A stretch of DNA of 64,000 nt from Tautonia rosea (GTDB lineage Bacteria > Planctomycetota > Planctomycetia > Isosphaerales > Isosphaeraceae), in the NCBI RefSeq assembly GCF_012958305.1, contig NZ_JABBYO010000005.1:186001-250000 (forward strand), written 5' to 3'. A model generated the notes under the pieces. That model was not told the origin of the DNA, did not search any database, and was given only the letters and a program-made list of their open reading frames with translations. This document shows positions 8,921-17,268 of this stretch, piece after piece; position 1 is the first letter of the stretch; each line of letters opens with the position of its first letter. The position numbers were made by a program, and so were the translations under genes.

Positions 8921-10435
8921 GTGTCGAGCGATCAGACCCGGATCGAAAAGGATTCGATGGGGAGCATGGAGGTTCCCAGGGACGCCTATTACGGGGCTCA
9001 GACCCGTCGGGCCGAGTTGAACTTCCCGATCAGCGGTCTTCGAATGCCTCGGGCGATGATCCGATCGCTCGGGCTGATCAAGAAGGCCGCCGCCCAGGTG
9101 AACCGGGACCTCGGTCTGCTGGACCCGAAACTGGCTGAGGCGATCGTTTCTGCCGCCGACGCAGTGGCCGCTGGGCGGCACGACGACCAGTTTGTTGTGG
9201 ACGTGTTCCAGACCGGGAGCGGCACCTCGTCGAACATGAACACGAATGAGGTGATCGCGGGGGTCGCCAATGAGTCCTTGACCGGCCAGCGAGGCGGTAA
9301 GAGCCCCGTCCATCCCAACGATCACGTCAATTACGGTCAATCCTCGAATGATGTGTTTCCGACGGCGATCCACCTGGCAGCCTTCGAGGGGATCGAACGT
9401 CAGCTGATCCCTGCGATGAGCGAACTGGGCCGTCGGTTGAAGCAAAAAGCCGCGGAACTGGATGGAGTTGTGAAGATCGGCCGCACTCACCTGCAAGATG
9501 CGGTGCCGATCCGGCTGGGACAGGAAATCTCGGGATTCGCTGCCCAGGTGGATCATTCGATCCGTCGCCTTTCAGCCGTTCGGGAGGCTCTGGGTGAACT
9601 CGCGATCGGAGGGACTGCTGTTGGGACCGGTCTGAATACGCACGAGGAATTCCCTGAACGGATGGCGGCGAAGCTTTCGGAAGAACTCCGCCTGGCCTTC
9701 CGCCCTGCGACGAACCACTTTGAGGCGATGACCAATAAGGACGCGGCCGTTGAAGCGTCGGCAGCATGCAAGACGGTCGCAATCAGCCTCTCAAACATGG
9801 CGAATCAGATCCGATGGCTCGCCTCGGGACCCCGTTGTGGAATTGGCGAGCTAATGATTCCCGAGCTTCAGCCGGGCAGCTCGATCATGCCAGGGAAGGT
9901 CAATCCGGTGATCCCCGAGGCGGTGATGATGGTTGCGGCCCAGGTGGTGGGGAATGATGCGACCATCGGATGGGCCAATGCGCTGGGTTCGAATTTCGAG
10001 CTTAACGTAATGATGCCGGTCCTGGCCTATAACTTGCTTCAGTCGATTTCATTACTGACCAGCGCAGCCAACGTGCTGGCAAGCCGTTGTATTCAGGTCG
10101 ATGCGGAGGTGGTCGTCTTCGGTGAGGTTCGAGGCCTTGAAGCAAACGTGGAGCGTTGTCACGCCCTGATTGAGCAGAGCCTGGCCATGTGCACGGCGCT
10201 GGCTCCTCGAATCGGCTATGATGCGGCGGCAGCGGTGGCCAAGGTGGCGTCCAAGACCGGCCGGAATGTCCGAGACGTGGTGAACGATCTTGTCGGCAAA
10301 CCCGTGGCAGATTACGAAGCGATCCTGGGAGTCGCAGCCTCTCCCGCGGCTCAAGCAACGGGTCCTCTGCGTCAGGCGGAGGTTGATCAACTGCTCGATC
10401 CGATGCGACAGACGCACCGAGGGACAGGCAGTTGA
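8921..10435 (+). CDS. fumC: Class II fumarate hydratase
   Basis: A 504-residue fumarase C, interconverting fumarate and malate in the TCA cycle in the cytoplasm. The fumarase/aspartase signature GSSIMPGKVNP is intact, as are the substrate-binding TGSGTSSNMNTNE region (rough residues 99-111) and GRTHLQDAVP with the catalytic-region histidine. Length is slightly above the usual 460-470 because of a short extra C-terminal tail. The start is GTG with GGAGGT about six bases upstream. The family also includes aspartases, but the overall motif pattern fits FumC. It sits between a phosphoesterase and an unknown membrane protein and shows no obvious operon partner. Confidence 0.95.
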   Translation: MSSDQTRIEKDSMGSMEVPRDAYYGAQTRRAELNFPISGLRMPRAMIRSLGLIKKAAAQVNRDLGLLDPKLAEAIVSAADAVAAGRHDDQFVVDVFQTGSGTSSNMNTNEVIAGVANESLTGQRGGKSPVHPNDHVNYGQSSNDVFPTAIHLAAFEGIERQLIPAMSELGRRLKQKAAELDGVVKIGRTHLQDAVPIRLGQEISGFAAQVDHSIRRLSAVREALGELAIGGTAVGTGLNTHEEFPERMAAKLSEELRLAFRPATNHFEAMTNKDAAVEASAACKTVAISLSNMANQIRWLASGPRCGIGELMIPELQPGSSIMPGKVNPVIPEAVMMVAAQVVGNDATIGWANALGSNFELNVMMPVLAYNLLQSISLLTSAANVLASRCIQVDAEVVVFGEVRGLEANVERCHALIEQSLAMCTALAPRIGYDAAAAVAKVASKTGRNVRDVVNDLVGKPVADYEAILGVAASPAAQATGPLRQAEVDQLLDPMRQTHRGTGS

Positions 10436-10495
10436 CCGGCTGAGTGCCTGGAGCTCAGAGCCTTCCTTCTGGCCACGCACAGCAGCGGGATATCA

Positions 10496-11647
10496 ATGAT
10501 GGATAAGGCCGACCAAATCAATCGCGTCGAACACGATGTTGAAGATCGGTCGGCCGATTCCGCGCCGATCATCATTGTCCAACGCGGTCGAGCAACCTGG
10601 GGACGGGAACTCCTGTTGCTGCTTCTTCTGCTGTCGACCGCGTCGTACATCGTCTATCAGGAATATCGAGGTCCATCGGTCATTCTCCGAAACCCACCAA
10701 GGCAAGAAGCCCGCATGGTGGATTCTGTTCCGGTCGCAGCGATCACTCCAGGCAATCTGGTGATTCGAGGTGCGGAAGGTGGAGAACGAGAGTCCGAGTC
10801 GACGCCGGCCAATCGGCTCCCGAATCCGTCCGAAAACGCCGCTGAGGAGAGTCGTTTCATCGAATCGAATTCGAACGTCATTCCTGCCGAAGGGCTTCCC
10901 GGAGGTGGAGGAGTTGACCCCTCTGATGGCCTGGAGGAGCTCGGGGGAAACGAAGCCGAGGCCCTTGAGAACCCGGTCGTCGATCCCTTCGGATTTCCCG
11001 AGCCGTTGAATGACCCTCGAGAACCCTCGTCAGAGGAACCAGAGCGTTTGCCTGATGCTGAGGTTCCTCGCCGCGCGAGCGCGGTGATTGTCTGGGATCA
11101 GGACCGTCTCCATCGGCCGCCGATCGCACCTCGGGAGGAGGCGGATCGCCTCGCCGATCATCAGCGAGGTGATCATCTGGAGGCGAGACGGGATCGCCAG
11201 GAGAACGTGGAGCAAGTCAGAAGCGACACACCGGAACGCCAGGTTGCAGTACAGACCCTCGCGCAGCGGCGTCATTTCCTGCAGTGTCTTGCCCTGGCGA
11301 TTCGCCAGTACGGACGTCAGGCTGGTCCGCACATTGACGGGCTTTGCCGTGATTACCGCATCCCCTTACCGTTCGAGGTCGTGCAACTGGAGCAACACTA
11401 TGGTGCCAATGTGTTCCTTGCAGGTGGAGACCTTGAGCAGACCATCACTTCGCTCAGGCGTCTCGGGGCTCCAGAGAGCTATCTTGTGGAGCAGTTGAGC
11501 GAACAGATGACTCGGACCATCGGCGCTCGGCACGGTCCTCGGAACGCCATGGAAGCCAAAGTTTTCGCAGCTCGAAAGTTGCTAGCGATCCCACTGCCGG
11601 ATGAGAGTGAAGTCCAAAAGACTTCGCGACCCTCGATCGGCGGATGA
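10496..11647 (+). CDS. Unknown membrane-anchored protein with acidic linker
   Basis: No family recognised. The 383-residue protein has a short cytosolic N-terminus (about 37 residues), one transmembrane helix at about residues 38-54 with a run of eight leucines, then a long acidic, proline- and glutamate-rich, probably disordered segment (about 60-230), then a folded helical C-terminal part (about 245-370) that contains the only non-repetitive conserved-looking sequence. Topology by the positive-inside rule would place the C-terminal domain outside the cytoplasm. The start is ATG with GCGGGA upstream, 60 bases after fumC. It converges with the following hydrolase gene. Function cannot be assigned. 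Confidence 0.75.
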   Translation: MMDKADQINRVEHDVEDRSADSAPIIIVQRGRATWGRELLLLLLLLSTASYIVYQEYRGPSVILRNPPRQEARMVDSVPVAAITPGNLVIRGAEGGERESESTPANRLPNPSENAAEESRFIESNSNVIPAEGLPGGGGVDPSDGLEELGGNEAEALENPVVDPFGFPEPLNDPREPSSEEPERLPDAEVPRRASAVIVWDQDRLHRPPIAPREEADRLADHQRGDHLEARRDRQENVEQVRSDTPERQVAVQTLAQRRHFLQCLALAIRQYGRQAGPHIDGLCRDYRIPLPFEVVQLEQHYGANVFLAGGDLEQTITSLRRLGAPESYLVEQLSEQMTRTIGARHGPRNAMEAKVFAARKLLAIPLPDESEVQKTSRPSIGG

Positions 11648-11682
11648 TGCAGGTCTCGAGGAATCGGGGTCGGTATGCTGGT

Positions 11683-12558
11683 TCAGTCTGAAGCGACCTG
11701 ATTGCGTTGATGGTGTGAGGCCCATCGGGCATTAATCCAGTCAACGAGATCCTGAGCATAGCGGTCTGGGTCTGGCTCGAACTCAAGAGTGTGGTGGGCG
11801 TCGGGATATTCGATGATCGTTTTGTCGAGACTCTTCAGCCGTTCCAGATAGGCCCGTGTGCGATCGTTGTTGACGATCCGATCATGCTCGGCGAGCATGA
11901 GGAGACAGGGCTGTTCGACTCGGGAAGGAGCTCGCCGGGCTTTTCGATCGAGAAACGTACTGGCAGCCAGGAGTGCGGCCGAGGCGGTTCGGAGACTCAA
12001 GGGGTCGTTCGCAATGAAGCGTTGGGCCTCGGGGTTCGCGGTGAAGAGTGCGGGATCTGCCAGTGGAATGGGGAAATGAGCCTTTCTGTTCACAAAGAAT
12101 GCGGCTGCAATTCGGAGGCGTTCGGAGGTTGAGACCCCGACCCTTGGCTCAAGTCCTGGACAGATCAAGGCAATTCCTTGGATCAAATTGGGTTGTCGGG
12201 CCGCGGAAGTGACGACTAGCTTTCCTCCCCAACTGATTCCTCCAAGGATGACCGGCAAGGACGGGTGAGGCTCACGAACACTCCGGCAGATTTCGAGGAC
12301 GTCCGTGATGAGCCTTCCGGAGGAGGGACAATGTCCGCGATCTTGATGATTTGAACCCGACCCGCGACGATCTGGGAAATGGGCTTCGATCCCTGACTCG
12401 GCAAGCGATCGACCGAGCCGATGATACCAACCGGCGTGGCTCTGAACTCCGTGGAGGATGATGCAGATGGCATGCGGTGCCACCGTCGGCTTCCATCGCG
12501 TGACCTGAATCGGGTAACCGTCCGTGGTGTGAATCCGGTGTGTGGTCGACTCAATCAT
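11683..12558 (-). CDS. Alpha/beta hydrolase (monoacylglycerol lipase / serine aminopeptidase S33-like)
   Basis: A 291-residue cytosolic serine hydrolase. The oxyanion-hole motif is LHGVQSH near residue 36, the nucleophile elbow is GGISWGG, the acid is in MLAEHDRIV and the base His in YPDAHHTLEF, so the triad is complete. The closest family by pattern is Hydrolase_4 (lysophospholipase/monoacylglycerol lipase-like). The ATG at 12558 overlaps the stop of the upstream enolase-superfamily gene in an ATGA, which indicates translational coupling and a shared pathway; in-frame codons further upstream lie inside that gene and are not used. Substrate unknown. Confidence 0.85.
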   Translation of the reverse strand: MIESTTHRIHTTDGYPIQVTRWKPTVAPHAICIILHGVQSHAGWYHRLGRSLAESGIEAHFPDRRGSGSNHQDRGHCPSSGRLITDVLEICRSVREPHPSLPVILGGISWGGKLVVTSAARQPNLIQGIALICPGLEPRVGVSTSERLRIAAAFFVNRKAHFPIPLADPALFTANPEAQRFIANDPLSLRTASAALLAASTFLDRKARRAPSRVEQPCLLMLAEHDRIVNNDRTRAYLERLKSLDKTIIEYPDAHHTLEFEPDPDRYAQDLVDWINARWASHHQRNQVASD

Positions 12559-13733
12559 GGTGTGAGTTCTCGTCGAGCAACCGTCATTCGTTCGAGCGGA
12601 GCATGCTGAACGGCCACTCCCAGGCCAGGGCCGGAGAGCGGCTCGGCCCATCCTCCGTAACGGAATGTGATGTCAGGAGCAGTCAGGTTCTCGGCCAAGA
12701 CGTGGCGATCGTACGACCCTTCCAGATAGCGAAGACCGACCAGGTTGGATGCCAGGTGGCGACCAGCCGCAGAGAGGATACCTGATTCTCCGGGATGACA
12801 TCCGAGTTGCACACCCAGCCCATGTTCAACGGCGAGATTAATCAGGCGGAGGGTGGGAGCGATTCCGCCACACTTCGAGATCCGAACGTTGAACAGATCA
12901 GCGAGACCAGAATCGATTGCTCGATGGGCGTCGGGCTCTCCGCAAAGGGATTCATCGAGCATGATCGGAATCCCGAGTTGTGGACGCAGTTCGGTCAGTC
13001 GCTCGACTTCGAGGTGCGGGACGGGCTGTTCCAACGCAGTTGGATTGAATTCGCGCAACGGAGCGACACGTTCGAGCAATTCGTCGGCCGACCAGGCTTC
13101 ATTCGCATCGATACGAAGATCCGTTGATCTTCCCAGAATACTCCGGAATTGCCGAAGACGTGCCGGGTCATCCTGGCCTGAGACTCCAACCTTGACCTTC
13201 ACCTGATGAAAGCCATATATCCTCATCTTCCAGGAAGAAATCCGTTCCTTTCGTGCTCCATTTGCGGTGATGGCACCGCTGTATCGCACCGGACCGGGAG
13301 TGCTCCGGAGGTAGGATCGACCGGTCAGAAGCTGTCGGATTGCGTCTGAGAGGGATTGCCCAAATCGCCGACCGTAGGCATCGAAGAGTGCGAGTTCCAC
13401 GGCGCATCGTGCTGCATTGCCGAACATTCCACGGGGATCGTTCTCAATGCTGGGGAGTCGGATCGAGGCAATCCGAGCGACAGCGTCTACAAAATCGGAG
13501 GGTGATCCAACTTGCTGGGCGACCTCTCCGGTTTCGAGAGCGTCAAAGGTCGTCTCGATTGTCTCACCCGTCACATACGAGCGTGGCACACCCTCGCCGA
13601 ACCCGACGGTCCCATCCTCGAGCGTAACCCGAACGATCAGGCTGTCACTGACTGTTCGCTCATACGAAGCGTGCTTGATCGCTTTTTTCAACGGCAGGGC
13701 TAAATGAATCCCCTCAATCCTGACCAAGCCCAT
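12555..13733 (-). CDS. Enolase-superfamily dipeptide epimerase / muconate cycloisomerase-like enzyme
   Basis: A 392-residue member of the muconate-lactonising subgroup of the enolase superfamily. The N-terminal capping domain (about 1-130) is followed by a TIM barrel with K179-x-K181, metal ligands D209 (DANEAW), E235 (ALEQP) and D260 (DES), and the second catalytic lysine K287 (ISKCGG). Two lysines on opposite barrel faces fit 1,1-proton transfer, as in L-Ala-D/L-Glu and other dipeptide epimerases, or o-succinylbenzoate synthase. No menaquinone genes are nearby, so the epimerase reading is favoured. The start at 13733 is chosen by family alignment; the frame stays open 53 codons further upstream. 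The gene is coupled by ATGA to a hydrolase. Confidence 0.85.
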   Translation of the reverse strand: MGLVRIEGIHLALPLKKAIKHASYERTVSDSLIVRVTLEDGTVGFGEGVPRSYVTGETIETTFDALETGEVAQQVGSPSDFVDAVARIASIRLPSIENDPRGMFGNAARCAVELALFDAYGRRFGQSLSDAIRQLLTGRSYLRSTPGPVRYSGAITANGARKERISSWKMRIYGFHQVKVKVGVSGQDDPARLRQFRSILGRSTDLRIDANEAWSADELLERVAPLREFNPTALEQPVPHLEVERLTELRPQLGIPIMLDESLCGEPDAHRAIDSGLADLFNVRISKCGGIAPTLRLINLAVEHGLGVQLGCHPGESGILSAAGRHLASNLVGLRYLEGSYDRHVLAENLTAPDITFRYGGWAEPLSGPGLGVAVQHAPLERMTVARRELTP

Positions 13734-13980
13734 CGAAATCCCCCAGCCGAGCGTCTCTTGATCACTTTGCCCAATTCTACCCCGAGAATTCGAATGGAGC
13801 GTGCACCAGCTCACTCCAGTGGGTTGACTATATGATGAAGGGCCCCTCGTGGTGATTCTCGCGACGATCCCCACCGGTTGCGAACCGATCAACCACGAAT
13901 CCTGAGTGAGGGATCGAGGGGGATCGCGCTTGATGTGTCAGAGGGAACGGGGTCAATGGAACCCGATGGGTCCTCGGGGG

Positions 13981-15354
13981 TTAGAAGAAGAACATCGACA
14001 TTCCGACGGTGGCGAGGAGTAAACCGCCGGCCGCGCCGAGTGATCGTTGCAAGAGGGAAGAACCACGGAAACGAGGGGTCAGTCGTCGGAACCATCCGGC
14101 ACAAAGAGCAACTCCGAGTAGCGTCGCGGAGGCCCCAAGACTGAACGCCAGAAGTAGGACCACGCCAAGCACCAAGTTTCCGACGACCCATGCCATAGCG
14201 AGCAAAAGCACCGCGTCCCAGCAGGGAATCGCCCCAATGGCCAGGCCGGTGAGAATCGCTTCGCGAGGCGAGAGAAGCGCGGTACCTGGCGAATCGGTCT
14301 TCGGTGCCAGACCGTTCAGCATGGTCCCGAGACGCCAGGTGCCAAGAATGGCAAGGAAAAGGCCGACCGATCGGGTCATCGGACCATCAATGTTCCCCAA
14401 CTGCGGAGGGAATACCAAGACCGCGATCACGGCCAGGATCACCGCCAGGATGAGATGAGCTCCTGCGGCTGAGCTTGCGAGCAGGAGACCCTGTTGGACC
14501 GGGTGATCTCCCTGGATCGAAGCTCCGAGGACGACGGATTTCCCGTGGCCGGGCTGTAGAGAATGGGCTGCTCCGAGGAGAAGGGCAGCCATGAACACGA
14601 TGACGCGAGGGGTCTTCGACGACTCCCAGAAGAGCCGGGTGAGCCGTTGCGGTTCGACTCGATCACCTCCCGCAGGAATTGCATCCTCTCCCGATTCGGA
14701 TTGAGGATCAGACGGCACCGGGAGTTGAGCGGTGAGGGCAACAGCCGAGTGGTCCAGGGGAAGATAGTCAATCGAGACTTCACGGGTCTGACGTTCCTCC
14801 TCGTCGGACAGCAGAAAGATCGGAACGTCTTCGACCTCATCAAGTTCGGGCGGCCCGTTGTATCCGTTGATTTGGGTTGTCGCATCGTGGCGAAGGGCGA
14901 GCCGACTGATCCCGTAAGATGAGGAATAATTCGAGTCCAGGACGCGAAGGTGGCCCTGGTCGGGAATCGAGGCCTGGAAGACGAATCGGAGGAGCAGATG
15001 CTCCTCAAAGTTCACAGCCACGTCGTCGATAGTCCAGGACAGTTCGGTTTGGTCGACGGTGGCCAGCAACCCTCGGGCATTCAGGGGGGCGATCATGCGC
15101 GCATAGCCCTCGATCCGATCAATTCGATCGTCGCCTGCACGTTCTGGAGCGAGTCGCTTGAGATCTTGATAGAGCGTCCACTCGGTCTGGCTGACCTCGT
15201 AAACGACCTGAAGCGAGGGAGGGTCGAGAATGATTTGAATTGCCCGATCCACCCGCTCATTCGGGATGTCGTGAGCCTGCGCAGGTTCCTGGGCGACGAT
15301 CGAAATGACAAGGACGATCGCGACCCAAAACCAGGAGAACGTAACAGTTGGCAA
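13981..15354 (-). CDS. NicO/RcnA-type nickel-cobalt transporter with large periplasmic N-domain
   Basis: A 457-residue membrane protein. From the TTG at 15354 a signal peptide is read that ends in AQA-HD near residue 27, followed by a soluble extracytoplasmic domain of about 200 residues and then about six transmembrane helices. The first membrane helix carries HSLQPGHGK, the hallmark His-containing motif of the NicO family, and the later membrane part contains a second group of helices with short loops. The family exports or imports Ni2+/Co2+; direction is not visible here. The TTG begins one base after the TAG of the preceding receiver gene. A frame extension to 15456 exists but would overlap that gene by 101 bases and spoil the signal peptide. 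Confidence 0.8.
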   Translation of the reverse strand: MPTVTFSWFWVAIVLVISIVAQEPAQAHDIPNERVDRAIQIILDPPSLQVVYEVSQTEWTLYQDLKRLAPERAGDDRIDRIEGYARMIAPLNARGLLATVDQTELSWTIDDVAVNFEEHLLLRFVFQASIPDQGHLRVLDSNYSSSYGISRLALRHDATTQINGYNGPPELDEVEDVPIFLLSDEEERQTREVSIDYLPLDHSAVALTAQLPVPSDPQSESGEDAIPAGGDRVEPQRLTRLFWESSKTPRVIVFMAALLLGAAHSLQPGHGKSVVLGASIQGDHPVQQGLLLASSAAGAHLILAVILAVIAVLVFPPQLGNIDGPMTRSVGLFLAILGTWRLGTMLNGLAPKTDSPGTALLSPREAILTGLAIGAIPCWDAVLLLAMAWVVGNLVLGVVLLLAFSLGASATLLGVALCAGWFRRLTPRFRGSSLLQRSLGAAGGLLLATVGMSMFFF

Positions 15355-15355
15355 T

Positions 15356-15763
15356 CTAACCCGCGGCTCCCGGATGATCGGCCTGATAGAATTTTTCCAT
15401 TGCTCGGGTGACAACATAGATGACGACATTCCGGCTGACCGGCTTGGCCAGGACACAGAACGCGTGAGCTGACAGAGCTTTGCGTAAGAGGTTGTCGTCC
15501 TGATCGGCCGAGATGAGGATCATCGGCAAGACCCCCTTGATCTGCCGGATCAACTGCATCGTTTCCAGGCCGCTGAGGCGAGGCAAGTGCATGTCCATCA
15601 AGGCGAGATGGACCACCTCGTCGCGAGCGATATCAACGGCCTCCTCCCCGGTCTCCGCCAGGAGGGTCCGGTAGCCGGCAGGCTCGAAGATCTCGCGGAG
15701 CGACTCTCGGGTCTCGGAGTCGTCGTCCGTGATCAGGATCGAGAAAGGAGAATCGCCAGGCAC
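15356..15763 (-). CDS. Stand-alone CheY-like receiver domain
   Basis: A single receiver domain of about 135 residues with no output domain. The acidic pocket TDDD is near residue 13, the phosphoacceptor Asp is in LMDMHLP (residue 57 from the GTG start), the switch Ser in ILISADQ (85) and the conserved Lys in LAKPVS (107). The GTG at 15763 has GGTGAG eight bases upstream; an in-frame TTG at 15781 is the alternative. It lies directly upstream of the NicO transporter with a one-base gap, so the two are made together. No histidine kinase is present in the window, so the phosphodonor is unknown. Confidence 0.88.
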   Translation of the reverse strand: MPGDSPFSILITDDDSETRESLREIFEPAGYRTLLAETGEEAVDIARDEVVHLALMDMHLPRLSGLETMQLIRQIKGVLPMILISADQDDNLLRKALSAHAFCVLAKPVSRNVVIYVVTRAMEKFYQADHPGAAG

Positions 15764-16008
15764 GGGACGTATCTCACCCAACAGGCGTCAGATCGGTGTG
15801 AGGTCACTCGGAGGAGACGGCAAATTGTAGACCGGAGCGGAATTGAAGTCGAGAATTGTCTGCCGATCGGTCACAAGCGACAGTTTTTCAAGAAGTTATG
15901 GCTGAGAGGGTCATGATGAGAAGTTGACTCATGTCGGCGGATCCCTTGGTCGAGAGTGCCAGTTTGGCAGATCAAGCAACGTGTGTCTGTCGCAACCACC
16001 CCAACAGG

Positions 16009-17160
16009 TCATTCTGGTTGGGCGGTAGCGAGGCGATCTATTGGGAGGGTGATCGGCCGTCCGAACCGGACGGCAGGGTCGAATGCGTCGGTTGTGTTGA
16101 GCTCATCCAGGTTGGTCTGAATATCGAGAAAGTGATAGCGTTCGAGCAGTTGCCCGTCGGCTGCGGTTGCCTCAAGAAGGACAGGCAGGCTTGTTGATTG
16201 ATCAACCACCAACCTCCAGAATTCGCCTTCGGGAGTCGTTCGCAAGACTTCGAGACAGGTGACCTCGAAATCGTCAGGAACATGAGGCCCTTCAAGAGTG
16301 AAGTTGCCCAGAGTGGGATCTCCTGATCGGACTCTATCAACCTGTGTTTTCGTCTGAGTGAGAATGTGGAGCAGACCCGCTTCGGTGATCGGATGACGGC
16401 TATTACTCAGGGCCAATGGGCTTGAGGGTTCAAGCTGCATGGGAGGAACCGGGATGAGGGTTTTCCCCAGCTTGATGTGCATCATTCCATTGCATTCGGT
16501 CTCAGAATAGAGCACCTCCCGCCCTCGGTTCGGCCCGTCGGGCCATTCCAGGCGAACGGCAAAGGGTTCTGTCCTGACATTGAGCACAACCGTTTCAGCT
16601 GGTTGAAGCGAGTCTCGAACGCGTTCCTGTCGATCCAGCGTGACTCGGTAATTCTGGATACTGGTTAATCGAGCGATCCCCTGATCCATCAGGAGATCAA
16701 TGGCGTCGAGCGGATCGGTCGGCTCCGGAGCGGGGGGTGCAGGAGGGGAGGAGGCAAAGCTGGTTTCAGGAGCGTTGGTGGGACGAGGATTGGTCGGCGG
16801 ATCAGGATGATCGGCCAAGAATCGCTCCGGCTCCGGTTCAGTCGGAGCGAGAGTGGGATCGGCTAACGGCATGGCACCAGGCGCAGGAGCATTCAACGGT
16901 CTGGGGGACGGAATCTCGAGGGAATCGCTCGGACGAGCGTTCAGGTTCAGTTGTGAGGCGTAGGAATCTGTCGCTCCCGTTCCGTCCTGGACCGGGGGAA
17001 CATGGTTGGGGGCGGACGTCAGCCGATCCCCGCCGATCCGAGGGTTCCAGGTCTTTTGAAAGGGAGCACAACCTGAGACCATAATCATCAGAACCGCCGT
17101 GAGGTCACGAAGCGGCAAGACATGCAGGCGGAGTTCGCTTCTATGCTGACCCGATGTCAT
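16009..17160 (-). CDS. DUF1571-type lipoprotein
   Basis: A 383-residue lipoprotein. A signal region with the lipobox MVSGC near residues 28-32 predicts lipid attachment to Cys32, followed by a proline-rich, probably disordered linker to about residue 145. The C-terminal part (about 155-375), beginning around the sequence MDQGIARL and containing TVVLNVRTEPFAVRLEWPDG, matches what I recall as DUF1571, a planctomycete-enriched family of unknown function resembling outer-membrane lipoprotein-sorting folds. The ATG at 17160 has GGAGG about eight bases upstream and is preferred over an in-frame start at 17193. It stands between a receiver/transporter pair and the GH3-like gene, without clear operon partners. 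Confidence 0.8.
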   Translation of the reverse strand: MTSGQHRSELRLHVLPLRDLTAVLMIMVSGCAPFQKTWNPRIGGDRLTSAPNHVPPVQDGTGATDSYASQLNLNARPSDSLEIPSPRPLNAPAPGAMPLADPTLAPTEPEPERFLADHPDPPTNPRPTNAPETSFASSPPAPPAPEPTDPLDAIDLLMDQGIARLTSIQNYRVTLDRQERVRDSLQPAETVVLNVRTEPFAVRLEWPDGPNRGREVLYSETECNGMMHIKLGKTLIPVPPMQLEPSSPLALSNSRHPITEAGLLHILTQTKTQVDRVRSGDPTLGNFTLEGPHVPDDFEVTCLEVLRTTPEGEFWRLVVDQSTSLPVLLEATAADGQLLERYHFLDIQTNLDELNTTDAFDPAVRFGRPITLPIDRLATAQPE

Positions 17161-17268
17161 CCCTTTGGCCTCCGAGCCGGGACATGGTGACATCCGTGTC
17201 CGCTTGCCGATCGCGAGATCGGCTCAACGGGTTTCGGGGATATTGACTCCACCGATCAGACGGAGCGG

